This document shows, in pieces, positions 1 through 5,813 of a stretch of 6,605 bases of DNA; position 1 is the first letter of the stretch, and every line of letters begins with the position of its first letter. Both the position numbers and the translations under genes were made by a program. Under the pieces are notes generated by a model. That model was not told the origin of the DNA and made no database searches. It saw nothing but the letters and a program-made list of their open reading frames with translations. The DNA is from Aquificaceae bacterium. GTDB lineage: Bacteria; Aquificota; Aquificia; Aquificales; Aquificaceae. The stretch is taken from assembly GCA_015490115.1 (NCBI GenBank), contig WFYM01000035.1:1-6605 (forward strand), written 5' to 3'.

Positions 1-115
1 CGAGCGTCTTCTCGTCCCTGTAAATGTCAAGATCTCTTAGCAGTTCCTCCAGGTCCACCGGACCCAGCTTGCTCGCTCACCCCGAAGCCCTCACGAGTCT
101 CAGAAGCTCCCTCAT
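1..115 (-). CDS. selD: Selenide, water dikinase (selenophosphate synthetase), N-terminal part, with an in-frame UGA read as selenocysteine
   Basis: SelD makes selenophosphate from selenide and ATP in the cytoplasm. It is the selenium donor used by SelA for Sec-tRNA synthesis. Only the first 38 codons are in the window; the gene continues beyond base 1. The frame starts at ATG 115-113 and reads MRELLRLVRASG, then TGA at codon 13 (79-77), then ASKLGPVDLEELL. The frame is otherwise open to the window edge. SG-C/U-A-x-K-xGP-xDL is the signature of the SelD N-terminus, where the Cys or Sec is catalytic. I recall that A. aeolicus SelD has Sec at exactly residue 13. A SECIS-like hairpin follows the TGA. 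The start lies 10 bp after the selA stop, so the two genes are probably cotranscribed. No clear ribosome binding site is seen. An ordinary ORF caller would miss this gene or start it after the TGA. A nonsense-mutated pseudogene is possible but unlikely, given the position and the neighbours. Confidence 0.9.
49..67 (-). promoter_or_regulatory. Bacterial SECIS-like hairpin of selD
   Basis: In the minus-strand mRNA, counting the U of UGA as 1, the segment 15-29 reads GGGUCCGGUGGACCU. It folds as GGGUCC against GGACCU (one G-U pair) around the loop GGU at 21-23 (window 59-57). Two more pairs, C13-G31 and U14-G30, extend the stem to 8 bp. In E. coli fdhF the SelB-recognised GGU loop lies at about 22-24 by the same count, so spacing and loop identity both fit. 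A bulged U below the loop, needed in E. coli, is not unambiguous here; U14 is the best candidate. Pairing was worked out by eye, with no energy calculation. Confidence 0.72.
77..79 (-). other. Selenocysteine codon (UGA) of selD, residue 13
   Basis: TGA on the minus strand lies between codons for ASG and ASKLGP, at the catalytic Cys/Sec position of SelD. Reading it as Sec joins two stretches that both match the family. Reading it as stop leaves a 12-residue peptide. The window also encodes SelA and SelB, so the decoding machinery is present. Confidence 0.88.
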
Positions 116-125
116 AAGAAAGAGT

Positions 126-1484
126 TTATACCTTTCCGAGCGCGGACCTGAAGACCCCCGCGATCAGGGGAACCTCCTCCTCAGAGACCGTCCTCATATC
201 GAGGAGGAGCCTACCTTCTTTTATCCTACCTATGACGGGAGGGTCCGAGTTTCTGAGGATCTTTGAAAGCTCTTCAGCTTCTATCTCTTCGTGCTTTAGG
301 GAAACGCAGTATGTTGGAAGTTCAAGCTCGGGGAAGGAGCCACCGCCCGGTCTCGCCCTTTCCTTTATCACTCTCACCTCAAGCTTATCTAAACCTTTGA
401 GGATTCTCCCCAGCCTTACAGCTCTCCTCTTTACGGTCTCTTCGCTCTCCGTCAGCATCCTGATCACGGGTATCTCTTTGTGCCTTCCTTCAAGGTAGAG
501 CTTCAAGGTCATCTCGAGTCCTGCGAGGGTCATCTTGTCCACCCTGAGGCACCTCAACATAGGGTTCTTCTTCATCTTGTCGATGAGGTCCTTTCTCCCC
601 ACGATTATCCCAGCCTGAGGACCTCCGAGGAGCTTGTCCCCGCTACCCGAAACTAAGTCCGCACCGATCTCGACACACCTCCTCATGGAGACCTCACTTC
701 CCTCAAGACCAAGGTCGAGGAGTAGCCCGCTACCCCCGTCGTAGTAAACGGGTATACCTGTCTTTTTTCCGAGACTCATGAGTTCTTCGAGGGAGACTTC
801 TCCGACAAAGCCTTCCATGTAGAAGTTGCTCCTGTGGACCTTCATGAGGAGGGCTGTGTTCTCACTGATCGCGGACTCGTAGTCGGAGATCCTCGTTCTG
901 TTCGTCGTTCCCACCTCGACGAGGACAGCTCCCGAACACCTCATTATGTCGGGTATCCTGAAACCTCCCCCTATCTCGACGAGTTCACCCCTCGAAACTA
1001 CCACTTCCCTACCGTGGGCAAGGGTGTTGAGGACGAGGAACACAGCTCCCGCGTTGTTGTTGACTACAAGCCCGGCTTCCGCACCCGTCAGCTCCCTGAG
1101 GTAGTCCTCTATAAGGGAGTTCCTCGAACCCCTCTCTCCTCTCAAAAGGTCGTATTCGAGGTTCGAATAACCCGTCGCTATCTCGTAGACGAACTCAGCC
1201 ACCTCCTTGTGGAGGGGCGCCCTTCCCAAGTTCGTGCTTATGATAACACCCGTCGCGTTTATAACTCTCCTCAGCTTAGTCTTTACCCTCTCTTTCAACC
1301 TCCTCTCTATCTCTTCGAATATGTCCTCCGTGCTTTCCCTCTTGCCTTCCATTATCTCGCTTCTGTACCTTTGGGTGACCTCCCTCGCGACTCTTTTTAC
1401 AACTTCTTCCGGAAAGGAGTCTTTGAACCTCTCGACCACCTTCGATATCTGGGGTATGCTCCTCAGAAGACGCCTCCTGTCCAT
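126..1484 (-). CDS. selA: L-seryl-tRNA(Sec) selenium transferase (selenocysteine synthase)
   Basis: This PLP enzyme converts Ser-tRNA(Sec) to Sec-tRNA(Sec) using selenophosphate; the family forms large homo-oligomers in the cytoplasm. The protein has 452 residues, the family's usual length (E. coli about 463; A. aeolicus 452 from memory). The N-terminal helical region (about 1-70, with PQISKVVE at 11-18) corresponds to the tRNA-binding part. The core has RVINATGVIISTNLGRAPL (73-91), VVNNNAGAVFLVLNTL (140-155), GELVEIGGGFRIPDIM (166-181), VGTTNRT (191-197), VHRSNFYMEGF (216-226) and YYDGGSGLL (247-255). SGDKLLGGPQAG (281-292) carries the PLP-binding lysine K284. The C-terminal domain contains ELELPTYCV (386-394) and LLLDMRTV (426-433). 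The ATG at 1484-1482 was chosen because family homology begins there; the frame stays open upstream over selB antisense without family motifs. No Shine-Dalgarno sequence is seen. selD follows 10 bp downstream and selB diverges 15 bp away. Confidence 0.97.
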   Translation of the reverse strand: MDRRRLLRSIPQISKVVERFKDSFPEEVVKRVAREVTQRYRSEIMEGKRESTEDIFEEIERRLKERVKTKLRRVINATGVIISTNLGRAPLHKEVAEFVYEIATGYSNLEYDLLRGERGSRNSLIEDYLRELTGAEAGLVVNNNAGAVFLVLNTLAHGREVVVSRGELVEIGGGFRIPDIMRCSGAVLVEVGTTNRTRISDYESAISENTALLMKVHRSNFYMEGFVGEVSLEELMSLGKKTGIPVYYDGGSGLLLDLGLEGSEVSMRRCVEIGADLVSGSGDKLLGGPQAGIIVGRKDLIDKMKKNPMLRCLRVDKMTLAGLEMTLKLYLEGRHKEIPVIRMLTESEETVKRRAVRLGRILKGLDKLEVRVIKERARPGGGSFPELELPTYCVSLKHEEIEAEELSKILRNSDPPVIGRIKEGRLLLDMRTVSEEEVPLIAGVFRSALGKV

Positions 1485-1489
1485 ATTAT
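1484..1489 (+). promoter_or_regulatory. Candidate -10 element for selB-hisG
   Basis: TATTAT (5 of 6 to TATAAT) lies 10 bp before the selB ATG at 1500. A typical start site would be near 1496, giving a leader of only about 4 bases. No convincing -35 hexamer is seen at 16-18 bp upstream, which lies inside selA. There is no Shine-Dalgarno sequence, consistent with leaderless or near-leaderless translation. Confidence 0.28.
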
Positions 1490-1513
1490 CAAAAGTATCA
1501 TGAGGTTTGTCAC
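1485..1513 (-). promoter_or_regulatory. Candidate sigma70-type promoter for selA-selD
   Basis: On the minus strand GTGACA (1513-1508; 5 of 6 to TTGACA), a 17-bp spacer and GATAAT (1490-1485; 5 of 6 to TATAAT) form a good promoter match in the right place. The -35 part lies inside the selB coding sequence. The -10 abuts the selA ATG, so standard spacing would put the transcription start near 1478, a few bases past that ATG. Either the real start site or -10 differs (GATACT at 1499-1494 would give a start close to the ATG), or the match is partly chance. Confidence 0.35.
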
Positions 1514-3242
1514 CTTCGCGACCGCTGGACACGTCGACCACGGAAAGACCACACTCATAAAGGCTCTCACGGGAACGGATACGGACAGACTCCCCGAAGA
1601 GAAGAGGAGGGGGATGAGCATAGACATAGGCTTTGCATACATAGACTTTCCCGAAGAGGACCTGAGGGTCGAGATCCTCGACGTTCCCGGACACGAGAGG
1701 TTCATAAAGAACGCGGTTGCGGGTCTCGTCCCCGCTAAGGGGATCCTTCTCGTTGTCGACGCTTGCGAGGGTGTAATGGATCAGACTGTGGAACACCTCA
1801 AGGTAGCCCTCTCCCTCGGTATAAGGGGTGGGGTGGCTGTCCTTACGAAGATCGACAAAGCTGACGAAGAATTGGTCTCTATTGCGGAAGGGGAGCTGAG
1901 GGAACTCCTCTCCTCGGAGGGTGCTGAGCTTCAGGTTTTGAGGGTGTCTCCCCTCACGGGTGAAGGAATGGAAGAGCTAAAGGAGGCTATAAAGAGGGAA
2001 GCTTCGAAGATCACCTCCGAAGATGAGGAGAAGCCTCTCAGGATCTTTGTGGACTCAGCTTTTACCGTCAAGGGATACGGGACGGTTCTGAGGGGGAGCT
2101 GTGTGGAGGGGTGTATTGAAAGAGGGATGAAAGTAACCGTCGAGCCTTTAGGTGTTATAGCGAGGGTAAGGAATATGCAGAACCACGGTCGCTTCGTGGA
2201 GAAAGCCTCCGCGGGCGAGAGGGTAGCCCTTAACCTCCCCGAAGTTGAGAGGAACTCGGTTGAGAGGGGCTATTGGGTTTTAGAACCCGGCACATACGAG
2301 AAGTCCTCGGACCTAATACTCAGGACCGAAGAGAAGTTGAAGACAAAAGGTCTCTACTACCTTTTCTTCGGTATGAGGGAGGTGGCGGGGAGACTTAAAG
2401 AGGTGGCAGAATATGTCTACATGCTGAGGACTTCGGAACCTGTGGTGGCGAGGAGGGGAGACAGGGTGGTTATCCTAAGCTCCGAGGGTAGGTTCCTGTG
2501 CGGGGGTGAGGTCCTGCACCCGAAGGTGAAGGTGAAGAAAAAAGAGTTCATTAGGGAGAACCTGAGGGACCTCTTTGAGAGATACGAGGTATACCTGCTG
2601 AAGGAGGCAGGCTCCTCGGGACTCGAACCCTCACTCTTCAAAAGGCTGACGGGCAAAGAGCTGAGCGAAGACCTCCTCCTCAAGGAGGGTGTGAAGGTCG
2701 GGAGGAGGTTTTACCTCAGGAGCTACGTCGAGAGGCTATCAGAGAAGCTCTCCGATTTCCTCGAATCCGAGACCGAGGGTTCGAAGGTGGGCGTCAGCAA
2801 GGGGAAGGTTAAGGAAAGGTTCGGGTTGGAGGAGGAGTTGCTCTCGTATCTGCTCAGCAAAGCGGGAAGGTTCGAGGAGGTGGAAGGGTTGATAGTGAGC
2901 AAGGAAAGGGAAGGGAAGGATCCCCTCTTTGAGAAGCTGATGGAGGTCTTAGAGTCCGGGATAAAGGAGGAGGGAGAGGTCCTCCGTGCGGGGATCCCGA
3001 AGGAGGTCATATACCTCTCGGTGAGGAGGGGTCAGGTCCACAGGATAGGGGAAAAGTTTCTGGTCTCGGACAGGCTTTTGAAAGAATACATAGAAAAGCT
3101 GAGGAACCTCGGTGAGAGCTTCACGGTTCAGGAGGCGAAGAGGACCCTCGCCCTCACGAGGAAGTATTTAATACCCCTTCTCGAATACCTCGACTACCTC
3201 GGACTCACCAAGAGGGAGGGGAACGTGAGGAGGTGGGTATGA
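1500..3242 (+). CDS. selB: Selenocysteine-specific translation elongation factor SelB
   Basis: SelB is the EF-Tu-like GTPase that carries Sec-tRNA(Sec) to ribosomes paused at UGA codons followed by a SECIS hairpin. The protein has 580 residues, close to the A. aeolicus SelB (about 582, from memory). GTPase motifs: G1 AGHVDHGKT (9-17), G2 RGMSIDIGF (37-45), G3 DVPGH (61-65), G4 TKID (116-119) and a G5-like VSPLTG (149-154). Beta-barrel domains II-III follow, with RIFVDSAFTVKGYGTVLRGS (181-200) and FFGMREV (289-295). From about 345 to the end is the winged-helix domain that binds SECIS RNA; its last repeat has RKYLIPLLEYLDYLGLTKREG (554-574). ATG 1500 is fixed by homology, since G1 begins at residue 9. 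The frame is open about 670 bases upstream over selA antisense without family motifs. G2 has Ser where Thr is usual. hisG follows with an ATGA overlap. The nearest visible client is the selD UGA and hairpin. Confidence 0.97.
   Translation: MRFVTFATAGHVDHGKTTLIKALTGTDTDRLPEEKRRGMSIDIGFAYIDFPEEDLRVEILDVPGHERFIKNAVAGLVPAKGILLVVDACEGVMDQTVEHLKVALSLGIRGGVAVLTKIDKADEELVSIAEGELRELLSSEGAELQVLRVSPLTGEGMEELKEAIKREASKITSEDEEKPLRIFVDSAFTVKGYGTVLRGSCVEGCIERGMKVTVEPLGVIARVRNMQNHGRFVEKASAGERVALNLPEVERNSVERGYWVLEPGTYEKSSDLILRTEEKLKTKGLYYLFFGMREVAGRLKEVAEYVYMLRTSEPVVARRGDRVVILSSEGRFLCGGEVLHPKVKVKKKEFIRENLRDLFERYEVYLLKEAGSSGLEPSLFKRLTGKELSEDLLLKEGVKVGRRFYLRSYVERLSEKLSDFLESETEGSKVGVSKGKVKERFGLEEELLSYLLSKAGRFEEVEGLIVSKEREGKDPLFEKLMEVLESGIKEEGEVLRAGIPKEVIYLSVRRGQVHRIGEKFLVSDRLLKEYIEKLRNLGESFTVQEAKRTLALTRKYLIPLLEYLDYLGLTKREGNVRRWV
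3228..3233 (+). promoter_or_regulatory. Shine-Dalgarno sequence of hisG inside the selB 3' end
   Basis: AGGAGG lies 5 bases before ATG 3239. It settles the hisG start on that ATG in preference to the in-frame GTG at 3233, which falls within the Shine-Dalgarno itself. It is the only strong, well-spaced ribosome binding site seen at a gene start in this window. Confidence 0.75.
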
Positions 3243-3865
3243 TAAGGTTAGCCCTTCCGAGGGGAAGGCTCCTCAAAGAGACCGTGGAGCTTCTCTTCTC
3301 GAAGGGGATACTCAAGGAGAGGGTAGAAGAGGGTAGAAGGCTCACCCTAAGGGTGGGCGAGTTCGAGGTCCTCTTAGTGAAACCCTTCGACGTTCCCGTC
3401 TATGTGGAGAAGGGTATAGCTGACCTCGGAGTTTGCGGTATGGACGTCCTCATGGAGCTGAGACCGGAAGTTTACAGGCTATTGGACCTTGGCATAGGAG
3501 CCTGCAGGATATCGGTAGCCGGAAAGCCGGAGAGCAGGGAGCTTTATTCGAAGGCGAGCTATCTAAGAGTTGCCACCAAATACCCACGTATAACGGAGGA
3601 GTTCTTCAGGTCGAAGGGGGTAAAGGTTGAGGTCCTTACCTTGAGCGGTTCGGTGGAGATAGCTCCGCTCGTTGGTCTTTCCGATTTCATAGTGGACCTC
3701 GTCCAGACGGGAAGGACGTTAAAGGAGAACGGACTCGTGGAGATAGAGGAGGTGGCAAGGTCAACGGCTTGGCTAATATGCAACAGGGCGAGCTTCAGAA
3801 ACAAGAGGGAGGGAGTTCTCCGGATCGTCAAGAAGATCTCCTCGCCAGATCGAGAAACTCCTTAA
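3239..3865 (+). CDS. hisG: ATP phosphoribosyltransferase, short form
   Basis: HisG joins ATP and PRPP to give phosphoribosyl-ATP, the first step of histidine synthesis. The protein has 208 residues, the length of the short form (HisGS), which lacks the C-terminal regulatory domain and in known systems works with the HisZ subunit; hisZ is not in this window. Motifs: LALPRGRLL (4-12), VYVEKGIADLGVCGMDVL (54-71), RVATKYP (110-116), LSGSVEIAPLVGLSDFIVDL (136-155) and the PRPP-binding QTGRTL (156-161). The start overlaps the selB stop in ATGA (3239-3242), pointing to cotranscription and probably translational coupling. There is no functional link between Sec decoding and histidine synthesis, and mixed operons of this kind are known from Aquifex. 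The last 12 codons and the stop overlap the 3' end of carA on the other strand. Confidence 0.95.
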   Translation: MIRLALPRGRLLKETVELLFSKGILKERVEEGRRLTLRVGEFEVLLVKPFDVPVYVEKGIADLGVCGMDVLMELRPEVYRLLDLGIGACRISVAGKPESRELYSKASYLRVATKYPRITEEFFRSKGVKVEVLTLSGSVEIAPLVGLSDFIVDLVQTGRTLKENGLVEIEEVARSTAWLICNRASFRNKREGVLRIVKKISSPDRETP

Positions 3866-4949
3866 AGAGGTGGTAAGAGTCGTGGGGTCCGGGGGAGTTC
3901 TCCGGGTGGTACTGGACAGCGAATACGGGAGCTTCCTTGTGCCTTATGCCCTCCACGGTCCCGTCGAGGAGGTTTATGTGGGTAACCTCCACATCTGGGG
4001 GTAAAGAGTCCGGATCTATGGCGAAGTTGTGATTCTGAGCCGTGATCTCTATCCTCCCGGTCCTCAAGTCTTTAACCGGGTGGTTCCCGCCGTGGTGACC
4101 GAACTTGAGCTTGTAAGTCCTTCCCCCTAAGGCGAGACCTATTATCTGACACCCGAGGCATATGCCGAGGATGGGCTTTTTCCCAGCAAACCTCCTCACA
4201 AGCTCTATCCCTGCGAGGACCCTCTCTGGGTCTCCGGGACCGTTGGAGAGGAAGATGGCGTCCGGGTCTTCTTTCCTGATGAAGTCTAAGGCTTCTTCCG
4301 GAGGGACCACGACGACCCTCGCCCCTTCTTTTGTGAATCTCCTGAGTATGTTGAACTTAACGCCGAAATCGATAACGGCAACGAGGGGACCGTCCCCCCT
4401 CCTCCTCAGGTATCCCCTTTCGAGGCTCCAGTCCCCCTCCTCCCAAGTGTATGAATTCTTCGTGGCTACCTTGCTCACGAGATCCTGCTCCGATATGTCC
4501 GGTATGCTCCTTGCCTTCCTCACAAGGCTCACGGGATCCAGATCCACTGTAGATATGACACCCCTTATTACCCCCCTCTCCCTTATCCTCTTTACTATAG
4601 CCCTCGTGTCGACTCCGTATATGCCAACCACACCGTTCTCGTAAAGATACTCGTGGAGGCTCTTTTTTGCTCTCCAGTTCGAGTATCTGAAGAAGACCTC
4701 CTTCACGACGAAGCCGTTGACTTGGACCTTCTTGGACTCCACATCCTCGAAGTTCACACCGTAGTTTCCTATCTGGGTGTAGGTCATGACGACTATCTGA
4801 CCCTTGTAGGAGGGGTCCGTGAGGATCTCTTGGTAGCCCGTCATGGAAGTGTTGAAGATAAGCTCCCCTCCCGTTTCACCCTCAGCACCGAAGGAGTAAC
4901 CTACGAAGTAGCTCCCGTCCTCGAGGGCGAGGATAGCCCTCTTTTCCAT
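3828..4949 (-). CDS. carA: Carbamoyl-phosphate synthase, small (glutaminase) subunit
   Basis: CarA hydrolyses glutamine and passes ammonia to CarB to make carbamoyl phosphate for pyrimidines and arginine. The protein has 373 residues, typical for the family. The N-terminal CarA-specific domain has GELIFNTSMTGYQEILTDPSY (28-48), IGNYGVN (60-66) and GIYGVDTRAIVKRIR (109-123). The class I glutamine amidotransferase domain has VIDFGVKFNILR (192-203), LSNGPGDP (234-241) and the nucleophile elbow LGICLGCQI (261-269) with C264. Next come FGHHGGNHPVKD (283-294) and QYHPENSPGPHD (346-357) with catalytic H348 and E350. The triad is intact. ATG 4949-4947 is fixed by homology; the open frame upstream is dapF antisense. 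No Shine-Dalgarno sequence is clear. carB is absent from the window, so the subunits appear to be encoded apart. It diverges from dapF after 27 bp and converges with hisG with a 38-bp overlap. Confidence 0.96.
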   Translation of the reverse strand: MEKRAILALEDGSYFVGYSFGAEGETGGELIFNTSMTGYQEILTDPSYKGQIVVMTYTQIGNYGVNFEDVESKKVQVNGFVVKEVFFRYSNWRAKKSLHEYLYENGVVGIYGVDTRAIVKRIRERGVIRGVISTVDLDPVSLVRKARSIPDISEQDLVSKVATKNSYTWEEGDWSLERGYLRRRGDGPLVAVIDFGVKFNILRRFTKEGARVVVVPPEEALDFIRKEDPDAIFLSNGPGDPERVLAGIELVRRFAGKKPILGICLGCQIIGLALGGRTYKLKFGHHGGNHPVKDLRTGRIEITAQNHNFAIDPDSLPPDVEVTHINLLDGTVEGIRHKEAPVFAVQYHPENSPGPHDSYHLFKEFLDLARRSS

Positions 4950-4976
4950 CCTGACTATCTTACAATATACTCCGTT
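4950..4976. promoter_or_regulatory. Bidirectional promoter gap between carA and dapF
   Basis: The 27 bp between the divergent ATGs hold several -10-like hexamers. On the plus strand these are TACAAT (4961-4966) and TATACT (4966-4971), each 5 of 6 to TATAAT. They would put dapF transcription starts at about 4973 and 4978, at or next to the ATG at 4977. On the minus strand TATATT (4969-4964; 5 of 6) would give a start near 4957 and a leader of about 8 bases for carA. No good -35 was found for either direction, and any would lie in the opposite gene. No Shine-Dalgarno sequence is present on either side. Confidence 0.35.
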
Positions 4977-5813
4977 ATGGAGTTCGCAAAACTCCAAGGT
5001 TCGGGAAACGACTTCATAGTAGTAGACAACAGGGACGAGAGGTTTTACGAGTTTCTGGAGAAGACGGGACTCTGTCTCAAAGAGTTCGTGGTAAAGGTCT
5101 GCGAGAGGCACAAAGGGATAGGTGCGGACGGCTTCATACTGATAGAGGAACCTGAGGACCCCTCCAACGACTTCAGGTGGCAATTCTTCAACTCGGACGG
5201 CTCCGAGGCTGAGATGTGCGGGAACGGTTCGAGGTGTGCGGTCAGATTCTGCTACGACCTCGGCATAGTTGACAATGAGGTGAGGTTCGAGACGAAGGCG
5301 GGCGTCGTGAGGGCGAGGGTCTTGGACGGTGGGAGAAGGGTGAAGGTCCAGCTCCCCGAACCCTCAGTCCCGGCTGAGAAGGAGATAGAGGTGGGGGGAA
5401 GGAAGGTCTGCGGAGTGTTTCTTAACACGGGTGTTCCTCATTTTGTCGTCCCCGTTGAGGACATCGAAGGTGTTGACGTTATCGGTTTGGGAAGGTCTAT
5501 AAGGTTCCACCCTGAGTTCGGACCCTCGGGGACCAACGTTGACTTTATAGAGAAGGAGGGGAGGGCGTCTATAAGGATAAGGACCTACGAGAGGGGTGTG
5601 GAGTCGGAGACTCTCTCTTGCGGGACCGGAGCGACAGCTTCAGCCCTCGTCGCCCACATGAAGGGTATTGTGGACGGGAGGTCCGTTGACGTCCTCACAA
5701 GGAGTGGTGAGGTTTTGAAGGTCGAGTTTACGGAAGACATGAAGCTGGTCTTCCTCGAGGGACCCGTCTACAAAGTGTTCGAGGGGAACCTGAGCCTCGA
5801 CATCTTCTCATGA
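4977..5813 (+). CDS. dapF: Diaminopimelate epimerase
   Basis: DapF converts LL-diaminopimelate to the meso form, for lysine and for peptidoglycan cross-links. It is a cofactor-independent, two-cysteine cytoplasmic enzyme. The protein has 278 residues, the usual length. It begins MEFAKLQGSGNDFIVVDNR (1-19), standard for the family, which fixes the start at ATG 4977. The first catalytic cysteine C81 lies in NSDGSEAEMCGNGSRC (72-87) and the second, C215, in ERGVESETLSCGTGA (205-219). Other conserved stretches are RHKGIGADG (44-52), FLNTGVPHFV (148-157) and GTNVDF (185-190). Nothing is truncated. No Shine-Dalgarno sequence precedes the start and promoter elements crowd it, so the mRNA may be leaderless. 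The stop overlaps the truA start in ATGA (5810-5813), suggesting a two-gene operon. Confidence 0.97.
   Translation: MEFAKLQGSGNDFIVVDNRDERFYEFLEKTGLCLKEFVVKVCERHKGIGADGFILIEEPEDPSNDFRWQFFNSDGSEAEMCGNGSRCAVRFCYDLGIVDNEVRFETKAGVVRARVLDGGRRVKVQLPEPSVPAEKEIEVGGRKVCGVFLNTGVPHFVVPVEDIEGVDVIGLGRSIRFHPEFGPSGTNVDFIEKEGRASIRIRTYERGVESETLSCGTGATASALVAHMKGIVDGRSVDVLTRSGEVLKVEFTEDMKLVFLEGPVYKVFEGNLSLDIFS

Noticed and set aside
77..79. Nonsense mutation making selD a pseudogene
   Set aside because: The TGA is at the exact catalytic Cys/Sec codon, is followed by a well-placed SECIS-like hairpin, and sits beside selA and selB. A random stop would not show these together.
834..1499. Open frame of 222 codons in frame with and upstream of selB, which would make an 802-residue protein
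   Set aside because: It is antisense to well-conserved selA, carries no family motif, and SelB begins at MRFVTFATAGHVDHGKT. The genome's rarity of TTA, CTA and TCA codons leaves antisense frames open.
1485..1796. Upstream extension of selA by 104 codons
   Set aside because: Antisense to the SelB GTPase domain. SelA homology starts at the ATG at 1484, and the extension has no recognisable domain.
3233..3235. GTG as an earlier start of hisG, two codons upstream
   Set aside because: Its first base is the last base of the AGGAGG Shine-Dalgarno. ATG 3239 has correct spacing and the usual family start.
3835..3851. Possible terminator: GATCT/AGATC palindrome with a 7-base loop between hisG and carA
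   Set aside because: Only 5 bp, no run of U on either strand, and inside both coding sequences. Probably chance.
4653..4976. Upstream extension of dapF by 108 codons
   Set aside because: Antisense to carA. DapF's standard N-terminus starts at ATG 4977.
4950..5183. Upstream extension of carA by 78 codons
   Set aside because: Antisense to dapF. CarA's standard N-terminus starts at ATG 4949.
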